NCBI GenBank assembly: GCA_964464635.1
Contig: CAYXGT010000086.1
Location: forward strand, 1-11,154
Length of the DNA: 11,154 bases
Reading direction: 5' to 3'
Source of the DNA: CAYLMG01 sp964464635
GTDB lineage: Bacteria; Planctomycetota; Phycisphaerae; Sedimentisphaerales; Anaerobacaceae
Shown here: in pieces, positions 6,667-11,154 of the stretch
Layout: each line of letters starts with the position of its first letter
Position numbering within the stretch: the stretch's first letter is position 1
Made by a program: the position numbers and the translations under genes
The notes under the pieces: generated by a model
The model's input: the letters and a program-made list of their open reading frames with translations, nothing else
Told to the model about the DNA's origin: nothing
The model's database searches: none

Positions 6667-7776
6667 TCAAGCAAGCGAGCACAGTATCTCAATACCCTTT
6701 CGCAGCTTATCGTCGTCGGCCGCATAGCTAATCCGAAAATGCGTGTCCTTCTCGCTGAATACGCTGCCCGGAATAATCAGTACGTTTTTCGCAATTGCCT
6801 TCTCGACAAACTCACCCGCCCTGCCGCCCGGCGCCCTGATAAACGCATAGAATGCCCCGCCAGGCCGCGTAAAATCGAACTTCTCACAAAGACCCTGGTA
6901 AATTATATCCCTTTTACGCTTATACTCCGCTGCGAATCCGCTCACATCGTAATCGAGCGCCGCAATCGCAGCCTTCTGAAACGGCGTCGGCGCGCAGACA
7001 AACGTATATTGCTGAATCTTCGTCATCTCTTCGATGAGCCCCCTCAGCGATGCCGGTACCGCCAGATAGCCTAATCGCCAGCCGGTCATCGCATAAGCCT
7101 TGCTGAAACCTTTCAGCAGAATCGTATTTTTACAAATACGCGCGAAACTTTCGTATTCCTCGTCATAACAGAACTTGTCATAAATCTCGTCACTTAGAAT
7201 TAATATCCCCTTCTGTTCCGCCAGCTCAGCCAGCGATTCTAGATCTTTCTTCGAATAGACAGCGCCCGTCGGATTACACGGTGAGTTTATGATAATCAGC
7301 TTCGTCTTTTCCGTAATCGCATCTTTTACTTTCTCTACGGGTAACTGAAAATCGGGATACGTATCGACGAAAACACACCTGCCGCCTAACAGGTTCACCA
7401 AATGCTTGTAAATCACAAAGTACGGGTCGGGTATAATGACCTCATCACCCGGATTGATAAGAGCCATAAAAGTTAGCAGCAGCCCCCCGCTCACTCCGCT
7501 TGTAACTATGACAGCCGGCTCGGCCCAGCCGGCCTCTTCTTTTACCCGCCCCCTGATTTTCTCGATTAGATCGCTATCGCCCGCCGTCTGCGAATATTTG
7601 TTCGCCCCTGCCCTTATAGCCTCTATCGCCGCCCTTTTTAGCTCTTCCGGCACATCGAAGTGCGGCTGCCCTATCGAAAGATTTATCGGGTCCTTTAATT
7701 TGTCCGCCAATGAGAATACCTTGCGTATCCCGCTCGCATCAATGCCTTTAACTCTTTGTGATATGTACCTTTCCAT
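6667..7776 (-). CDS. Class I/II PLP-dependent aminotransferase
   Basis: A 369-residue fold-type I aminotransferase of the AspC-like (I-gamma) group, transferring amino groups between an amino acid and a 2-oxo acid; the exact substrate cannot be read from the sequence. Family landmarks are INLSIGQPHFDVP (31-43), NSPCNPTGAVY (164-174), SDEIYD (195-200), the PLP lysine in KGFSKAYAMTGWRLGY (Lys226, with Arg234) and the carboxylate-binding arginine in FRISYA (Arg348). I start at the ATG at 7776, because MERYISQRV begins the homologous part and the length fits the family. An ATG at 7785 (MFTMERY) is the alternative. The frame stays open another 171 codons upstream, but that stretch is repeat DNA. 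No Shine-Dalgarno sequence is seen; a promoter right at the start suggests a leaderless message. Confidence 0.92.
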   Translation of the reverse strand: MERYISQRVKGIDASGIRKVFSLADKLKDPINLSIGQPHFDVPEELKRAAIEAIRAGANKYSQTAGDSDLIEKIRGRVKEEAGWAEPAVIVTSGVSGGLLLTFMALINPGDEVIIPDPYFVIYKHLVNLLGGRCVFVDTYPDFQLPVEKVKDAITEKTKLIIINSPCNPTGAVYSKKDLESLAELAEQKGILILSDEIYDKFCYDEEYESFARICKNTILLKGFSKAYAMTGWRLGYLAVPASLRGLIEEMTKIQQYTFVCAPTPFQKAAIAALDYDVSGFAAEYKRKRDIIYQGLCEKFDFTRPGGAFYAFIRAPGGRAGEFVEKAIAKNVLIIPGSVFSEKDTHFRISYAADDDKLRKGIEILCSLA

Positions 7777-7783
7777 AGTGAAC

Positions 7784-7811
7784 ATAATATTGAAAAACAC
7801 AAAAAAATCAA
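7784..7811 (-). promoter_or_regulatory. Candidate promoter giving a leaderless aminotransferase mRNA
   Basis: On the minus strand TTGATT (7811-7806) and TATTAT (7789-7784) are separated by 16 nt. The -10 ends 7 nt before the ATG at 7776, so transcription would start at or next to that ATG. The missing Shine-Dalgarno sequence agrees with this. The local A/T richness makes a chance match possible. Confidence 0.35.
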
Positions 7812-7878
7812 ACATATTCAACCGCGTCCGTCGAACGAAACGCCGGATCTGCGCTTCGCTTCGAGATTTGCACGGATT

Positions 7879-8049
7879 CAAAGCCAATTTGGGTAAAAAC
7901 AAAGCCAATTTTGGTCTAAAATTGGGTTTGAATTGGCTTTGTTTGGCTTTGTTTTTGGGAGTGCTTTTAAACACATAATTTATGTATGTCCTTGTTATGT
8001 AAAGAGTTGTGTCATCCTGGACACTTGGTGAATTGGCTTTGTTTTGCAT
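7879..8049. repeat. AACAAAGCCAATT direct/inverted repeat array (MQNKAN...KNKAKQSQF element)
   Basis: Part of the 487-nt stretch without a supported gene between the aminotransferase and the next CDS. Plus-strand copies of CAAAGCCAATTT occur at 7879-7890 and 7900-7911; the inverse AATTGGCTTTG occurs at 7931-7941 and 8031-8041, with a partial TTGGCTTTG copy at 7943-7951. The inverted copies around 7900-7941 can fold into a long stem. Translated on the minus strand from 8049 it reads MQNKAN, then KNKAKQSQF. I recall very similar translated repeats in many hypothetical proteins from planctomycete genomes, so I regard it as a dispersed lineage repeat, not a gene. The rest of the spacer (7812-7878) shows no clear element. 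Confidence 0.7.
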
Positions 8050-8090
8050 AAAAAGGTTTGATTTGTAGAGTTCTCTCGACAGATGTAGAG

Positions 8091-8244
8091 GTGCCTTATA
8101 GGCACGTAAATTACTGGATTCCCGATTGAATCGGGAATGACACGGCCAGGATGGCCGTGTTACGTATAACCCCTTGCGGTGCAAGGGGCTAACAGAAGTC
8201 GCCGTCCGTCTTCGCTTCGCTACGCCGAGATAAATATCGGCGAC
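8091..8244. repeat. Array of five consecutive small hairpins
   Basis: Five inverted repeats follow each other: GTGCCT/AGGCAC (8091-8105, loop TAT); ATTCCCGAT/ATCGGGAAT (8118-8138, loop TGA); ACACGGCCA/TGGCCGTGT (8140-8160, loop GGA); CCCCTTGC/GCAAGGGG (8170-8188, loop GGT); and GTCGCCG/CGGCGAC (8198-8244), whose interior offers a competing GCCGA/TCGGC pairing. The ATTCCC-N9-GGGAAT element resembles the widespread GTCATTCCCGCGAA-type dispersed repeats, part of which also appears at 6549-6562. Positions 8168-8195 are a copy of the unit also seen at 6598-6625 and 11032-11059. The array ends about 20 nt from the stop of the gene at 8264. Confidence 0.75.
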
Positions 8245-8263
8245 TGCTAAACAGGACAAGTCC

Positions 8264-8830
8264 TTATGATGTAAACTGTTGTATATCATTATACTTGCTG
8301 ATTAGATTGAGTCTTTGAAGCTCGAGGATTGTTTTGTAAAGACTGTTCTCAAGGCGGCGTTCGTACATTAAAAGGCGCTCGAGAACCCTGCCATTCGAGA
8401 AGTCCTTTACTGCCAAACGGCCAAGAGATAAAGAAGCGCCCTCATCGGTGTTTTCCGTATGCAACGGAATTGAGGACTTAGCAAATAACGATTGTTTGAG
8501 TTTTGAAAAGAGGTCGTTACCGTTGGCCTTGTTTAGGGCGTCGATGGCCTGGTTCTGGATACGGCGGATTCTTTTTAGCCGCCAGGAGAGGCTGACGACA
8601 CGCTCAGCAAGCATAGATTCCATAACACTTTGTGGTGCTAATTCAGCGAGCATCTGGTCGCGGAAGAGGTCAAATTCAGGGCGGCTTTCAGCGCTGATTA
8701 TGTCGTTTGCGGCAGTTAGGCCGTGCCTGAGGGCGTTCTGTGAGACAATTTGCCTTCCCTTCGGGGTTTTTGGGCCGGTAGATTTTTTTGAGTTATTGCG
8801 GTTTGCGATGATTTGTGATTGGGTTGACAT
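8264..8830 (-). CDS. Conserved hypothetical protein, STGPKTPKG / ALRHGL family
   Basis: A 188-residue soluble protein without signal peptide or membrane segment. The N-terminus carries a distinctive motif set: a polar N-rich stretch NRNNSKKS, then TGPKTPKGRQ (18-27) and NALRHGLTAAND (32-43). The middle is a charged helical region with SWRLKRIRRIQNQAID (about 92-107), and the end, YERRLENSLYKTILELQRL, looks like a coiled helix. I recognise the N-terminal motif as that of a family of unknown function often present in several copies in planctomycete genomes (recollection); the basic N-terminus would suit nucleic-acid binding, but that is inference. The ATG at 8830-8828 has GGAGT (8841-8837) 6 nt upstream. 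The gene stands alone, with repeat arrays on both sides, and could belong to a dispersed gene-repeat unit. Confidence 0.75.
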   Translation of the reverse strand: MSTQSQIIANRNNSKKSTGPKTPKGRQIVSQNALRHGLTAANDIISAESRPEFDLFRDQMLAELAPQSVMESMLAERVVSLSWRLKRIRRIQNQAIDALNKANGNDLFSKLKQSLFAKSSIPLHTENTDEGASLSLGRLAVKDFSNGRVLERLLMYERRLENSLYKTILELQRLNLISKYNDIQQFTS

Positions 8831-8890
8831 GGTTTTACTCCGTAAAACAATTTATTAATTATTATTTATGATTTATAATATATTATGGGT

Positions 8891-8913
8891 AAGTCCTTTG
8901 TAATAAAGCACTT
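8891..8913. promoter_or_regulatory. Imperfect 9-bp inverted repeat, operator-like
   Basis: AAGTCCTTT (8891-8899) and AAAGCACTT (8905-8913) pair with one mismatch around GTAAT. It sits about 60-85 nt upstream of the ATG at 8830, next to the AT-rich promoter zone, where a repressor could bind. No regulator is identified. Confidence 0.3.
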
Positions 8914-8950
8914 ACAATTGATTGTATCTTGAACTGCTGTTCTTAAACGT

Positions 8951-9021
8951 GCATTGCTATGCAGCCCCTTAATGGGGCCTCCCGCCTACGCTTCCACCGA
9001 AGCTACGGCGGGGCTTGCCCC
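8951..9021. repeat. GC-rich hairpin cluster
   Basis: Four inverted repeats are packed in 71 nt: GCAT/ATGC (8951-8962); GCCCC/GGGGC with loop TTAAT (8964-8978); a two-part stem of CCCGCC/GGCGGG (8981-8986 with 9007-9012) plus GCTTC/GAAGC (8990-8994 with 8999-9003), with a symmetric TAC/TAC internal loop; and GGGGC/GCCCC (9010-9021), which competes with the previous stem. The density stands out from the AT-rich surroundings. Confidence 0.7.
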
Positions 9022-9032
9022 CAGTTATTTGT

Positions 9033-9058
9033 AACATACCATACAAAGTCTGTATGTT
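9033..9058. repeat. 7-bp inverted repeat AACATAC/GTATGTT
   Basis: AACATAC (9033-9039) and GTATGTT (9052-9058) form a perfect inverted repeat around 12 nt, with CATAC repeated inside the loop. It lies at the junction between the GC-rich hairpin cluster and the AT-rich cassette. An operator or a mobile-unit end are both possible; neither is shown. Confidence 0.35.
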
Positions 9059-9082
9059 CAATAAAAATCTAACAATATAATT

Positions 9083-9112
9083 AAAAAATTTTAACCGCGG
9101 AGAACGCCCCGC
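9083..9112 (-). terminator. Possible terminator of the AT-rich cassette (bidirectional form)
   Basis: On the minus strand GCGGGG (9112-9107) and CTCCGC (9102-9097) pair with one G-T wobble around CGTT, followed by GGTTAAAATTTTTT. On the plus strand the same hairpin is followed by TTTTT (9113-9117). It lies 150 nt beyond the last cassette stop, so it may end the transcript, but the stem is short. Confidence 0.35.
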
Positions 9113-9262
9113 TTTTTCGCAGTATATATATTTACGATAACTCTTCTGACGATACTTACTACCTCCAGGAGTCTTTCATCACAGAAACGTCCGTAAATAT
9201 GCTAATATAATCCCCGAACTTATTCAGCGGTTTCTCTGAATATTGTATTCTAGGAAAGTGAA

Positions 9263-9841
9263 CTAAATCTTAGTTTTTTTCAATTCTGGCAGTCCAATTC
9301 TTGACAAAAAATTAGCAAACCTTTGTGAGATATCTTCTCTAAATAATGGTGCTACTCGACATACGAAGTTCGAATCTTGTATCGACTTCAAATACTCAAC
9401 ATTAACTGAAAAGTAATGCTTGAAATCTATTACCGAGTCAGGTATTCGAGTCTCTTGTGCAAAAACCAAATAATGATATCTTGGATTTTTATTTTGCTTA
9501 AGTAGCTCGCCTCTAGTCCCTGACCTCGGTACATCAGCCATTTTTAGGCCAAGTTCGCTCAAATGTACACCGGTGTAAAAATGTTCAACATTATAAATCG
9601 GAGCGACTAAAACGGAAATAAGTTGCTTATCCTGATTATCTTTGCTTTTAAGTTCTCCCCATCTATTCTCATAGTCAAATTTCAAATCACATTCTTGTGT
9701 TAGTACTATGACATATGGGAATCTAACTTTTTCTATGGTAAGAATCCCTTCGCTTTCTTCGATGCTTTCACACCATTCGACGTCTCTGTAAATATCACCT
9801 TGTGAAAGCCAATTACGGATTTCCCTTTCTACTTCTGTCAT
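9263..9841 (-). CDS. Uncharacterised 192-residue protein with LTQECDL motif
   Basis: Third gene of an overlapping three-gene cassette. The protein is soluble, with no signal peptide or membrane segment. It opens with NWLSQGDIYRDV (10-21), followed by a hydrophobic strand and a striking Cys-Asp motif in YVIVLTQECDLKFD (43-56). A second strand, KQLISVLVAPIYN, a conserved-looking HYLVFAQE and a C-terminal helix RFANFLSRIGLP follow. The pattern of a strand ending in LTQ-x-CD suggests a small-molecule or catalytic pocket, but I know no function for it. I do not recognise a named family. The ATG at 9841 overlaps the 3' end of the preceding small gene by 29 nt, pointing to translational coupling. 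Its AT-rich composition contrasts with the left half of the window. Confidence 0.8.
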   Translation of the reverse strand: MTEVEREIRNWLSQGDIYRDVEWCESIEESEGILTIEKVRFPYVIVLTQECDLKFDYENRWGELKSKDNQDKQLISVLVAPIYNVEHFYTGVHLSELGLKMADVPRSGTRGELLKQNKNPRYHYLVFAQETRIPDSVIDFKHYFSVNVEYLKSIQDSNFVCRVAPLFREDISQRFANFLSRIGLPELKKTKI

Positions 9842-10004
9842 TAATCACTTGTGCTCTTATAGTAATTCGTTTTGGTTTTCTAACGTTATAATACTCAGAA
9901 ATATCTTGCTCTGTTTTTTTTGCGACATCTTCAGATTCAGGCTTAGTGGAATCTGTACTGACATCTGAAGCATACTCTTCTGAGAAAATTTCTTCTTTAT
10001 CCAT
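9813..10004 (-). CDS. Small acidic/basic protein between two cassette genes
   Basis: A 63-residue protein (66 if the GTG at 10013 is used). I choose the ATG at 10004 because ATGGATAA overlaps the stop of the upstream gene (9999-9997) in a typical coupling arrangement, and the alternative gives no better ribosome site. The first 40 residues are rich in Asp, Glu, Ser and Thr and look disordered; the last 23, with RKPKRITIRAQVINDRSRK, are basic. There are no membrane segments and no family I recognise. The gene overlaps the next one by 29 nt. Such a small two-faced protein between two larger ones could be an adaptor or an antitoxin-like partner, but that is speculation. The coding call rests on the perfect fit of start and stop within the overlap chain. 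Confidence 0.65.
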   Translation of the reverse strand: MDKEEIFSEEYASDVSTDSTKPESEDVAKKTEQDISEYYNVRKPKRITIRAQVINDRSRKGNP

Positions 10005-10755
10005 TGGAATCACTCATCTTCTTACGCAACTTGTTTGTAATGCATTTCTCAAAAAACATCTTTATATCATCGTGAAATTTATTAAGGTTAATCTCAATCT
10101 GATTTTCATCTTGAAGACCTCCATAAAATGCATCTAGATCTAGTATAAATTCTCTGTTTCGTATCGTTGCTGGGTAATCAGGATTATGCATACCATACTG
10201 AACTTTAAGACGTTCGTCACCAAAGTTCAATTCTACATTGTGCAACGCTCTTGAAAGTTTACTTTCGTCTGTTACTATATCAGGCAAAGTTAACATTTTG
10301 GGATCGAAATAACCTGTCCAATCGGTTGGGTCTCCGTCACTGATACAGAATGTATTTATATACCTTAGTCCAAAGCGATTAATAACCACAGCCTCTTTAT
10401 AACACTCAAAGATGGCTTTAACGACTGCCAAGAAATCTGTTTTAAGAACTTCGAAAGATTCATATTTTTTATAATTAGTCCACATAAATGTTGAAGTTAT
10501 GCATACAGTTTTTTCTCTTTCTTTTCCGTGAAAATTCCATTCTGTTCGCGCGTCTATTTTCTGTGCTGATATATCGCCCCCTTTCTCGATATGCACTTTT
10601 CCCAGAAACGATTTCTTTGGCTCAGAAATCGGAAATCGTTCTACTACTTCCCTTGCTATAGCATCGGGCAAAGATTCCTTTATCGGCAAGTCGGAGGAAA
10701 AATCAACACGTGCGATTACTTGATCTAAAAATGTCTTCTTATAAGTTCCTGCCAT
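9997..10755 (-). CDS. TIGR04255-like family protein
   Basis: A 252-residue soluble protein, first gene of the cassette. I assign it to the sporadically distributed TIGR04255 family from its N-terminal strand motif QVIARVDFS (12-20), the central TSTFMWTNYKKYESF and especially INRFGLRYINTF (125-136), where family members carry an R-x-G-L-R-Y-I-N signature. The later ELNFGDERLKVQYG and FILDLDAFY also look family-like. The family has no known biochemical function; its patchy distribution is typical of accessory genes. The ATG at 10755-10753 has GGAGT (10769-10765) 9 nt upstream. The end overlaps the next gene by 8 nt (ATGGATAA). The composition is clearly more AT-rich than in the aminotransferase or transporter genes, hinting at acquisition by transfer. 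Confidence 0.8.
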   Translation of the reverse strand: MAGTYKKTFLDQVIARVDFSSDLPIKESLPDAIAREVVERFPISEPKKSFLGKVHIEKGGDISAQKIDARTEWNFHGKEREKTVCITSTFMWTNYKKYESFEVLKTDFLAVVKAIFECYKEAVVINRFGLRYINTFCISDGDPTDWTGYFDPKMLTLPDIVTDESKLSRALHNVELNFGDERLKVQYGMHNPDYPATIRNREFILDLDAFYGGLQDENQIEINLNKFHDDIKMFFEKCITNKLRKKMSDSNG

Positions 10756-10989
10756 TTTTTTAATACTCCATTTCTAAACTAATCCACCTGTTAAAAAGTA
10801 TAACTAACTACCATTCCATCCATATAAAATTCCCGATATCTCAAATCTCCAGAAATCCATATAATACTTTCTGTTTAATTCAATAGTTGTTCTTCTCAAA
10901 TTTATAAATTCTAATTATATCATTTCCAGACAAATCCGCAACTGTTTAATTTTTTTAAAATCCGCGTTAATCTGCGGTTAAATATAAAC

Positions 10990-11015
10990 AAAAAAACCTG
11001 CGGTGAAACCGCAGG
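10990..11015 (-). terminator. Intrinsic terminator-like hairpin
   Basis: On the minus strand CCTGCGGT/ACCGCAGG, a perfect 8-bp stem with loop TTC, is followed by TTTTTTT (10996-10990). The orientation suits a gene entering from beyond the right edge. The hairpin also begins with TTTAG and so belongs to the same TTAG-hairpin unit type as those at 6571-6657. Confidence 0.5.
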
Positions 11016-11031
11016 CTAAATATAAAAACAA

Positions 11032-11059
11032 AACCCCTTGCAGTGCAAGGGGCTAACAG
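11032..11059. repeat. Third copy of the CCCCTTGC hairpin unit
   Basis: CCCCTTGC/GCAAGGGG with loop AGT, followed by CTAACAG. Compared with the copy at 8168-8195 it differs at one loop base; compared with 6598-6625 (opposite strand) it differs at two positions, that loop base and one arm base. It lies in tandem with the terminator-like hairpin at 10990-11015. Confidence 0.75.
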
Positions 11060-11154
11060 TAACTAAACAAAATTAGAATCCTGTTATCCTGTCAAAAAAT
11101 CTCTGTGTTCTTGTATGTTGAATTATAGCATGGTTAATGATAGTCTCACTGGTA

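Larger units (their letters stand above)
8831..9262. other. 432-nt spacer without a gene
   Basis: The part next to 8830 is AT-rich with several TATAAT-like words (8850-8885), a likely promoter zone for the hypothetical gene, though no -35 is convincing. It then holds an imperfect inverted repeat (8891-8913), a dense GC-rich hairpin cluster (8951-9021), a second inverted repeat (9033-9058) and a terminator-like hairpin (9097-9112). From 9113 to 9262 I see nothing that I can name. Confidence 0.6.
10756..11154. other. 399-nt region upstream of the cassette, no gene
   Basis: Positions 10770-10960 are AT-rich and should hold the cassette promoter; TATACT on the minus strand near 10796-10801 is one possible -10, without a good -35. 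At 10960-11059 lie a terminator-like hairpin and a copy of the shared hairpin unit. From 11078 a short direct repeat TCCTGTTATCCTGTC appears, a type of spacer repeat. A minus-strand frame open from the edge to 11077-11075 is only about 25 codons and cannot be called. Confidence 0.5.

Noticed and set aside
6667..8289. A 540-residue aminotransferase starting at 8289
   Set aside because: The first 171 codons are hairpin and NKAN-type repeat DNA and overlap the neighbouring gene; the family length and motifs fit a start at 7776.
11077..11153. 3' end of a gene entering from the right on the minus strand
   Set aside because: Only about 25 open codons before a stop, partly within a spacer-type repeat (TCCTGTTATCCTGTC); not enough to support a CDS.
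1..11154. tRNA, rRNA, insertion-sequence transposase or integrase genes
   Set aside because: I looked for cloverleaf-like sequences with a T-loop motif, and for transposase or integrase motifs, in the gaps and frames and found none.

Overview
The window looks like chromosomal DNA of a bacterium, most plausibly a member of the Planctomycetota close to Phycisphaerae/Sedimentisphaerales. This placement rests on recollection, not a search. The small N-rich/STGPKTPKG...ALRHGL protein, the repeat that translates as MQNKAN...KNKAKQSQF, the spacers full of GC-rich hairpins, and the purine-rich and GTTCGA-type tandem spacers are all things I associate with annotations from that group. Every gene I can support lies on the minus strand, so the window reads from right to left.

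Membrane block (1-6490). From a TTGACC/TACAAA promoter near 6460-6487 the order is: Na/Pi-cotransporter-PhoU protein (4714-6408), an intergenic stretch with a possible 37-codon small ORF, a second Na/Pi-cotransporter-PhoU paralogue with a TTG start (2823-4499), a full-length NfeD with a ClpP-like serine protease domain (1240-2778), a short NfeD with only membrane and OB-fold parts (588-1079), and the first 190 codons of the flotillin-like protein FloA, cut by the window edge (1-571). NfeD plus FloA is a known partnership in membrane-microdomain organisation. Placing it downstream of two phosphate-type transporters suggests, but does not prove, a shared envelope role.

Aminotransferase and repeats (6490-8830). 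A class I/II PLP-dependent aminotransferase (6667-7776) is bracketed by repeat DNA. On its 3' side are three tandem hairpin units. On its 5' side are an array of AACAAAGCCAATT-type direct and inverted repeats and a run of small perfect hairpins. The reading frame stays open through these repeats for 171 codons upstream of the true start, which would mislead automatic start calling. Next comes a lineage-type hypothetical protein (8264-8830) with its own Shine-Dalgarno sequence.

AT-rich cassette (9050-10950). Three minus-strand genes overlap one another: a TIGR04255-like protein (9997-10755), a 63-residue acidic/basic small protein (9813-10004) and a 192-residue protein with an LTQECDL motif (9263-9841). 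Their tight overlaps, lower GC content and repeat-flanked position make this the best candidate for an undescribed accessory system. I cannot assign a function. The right end (10990-11059) carries a terminator-like hairpin and another copy of the shared hairpin unit, with no gene visible to the edge.
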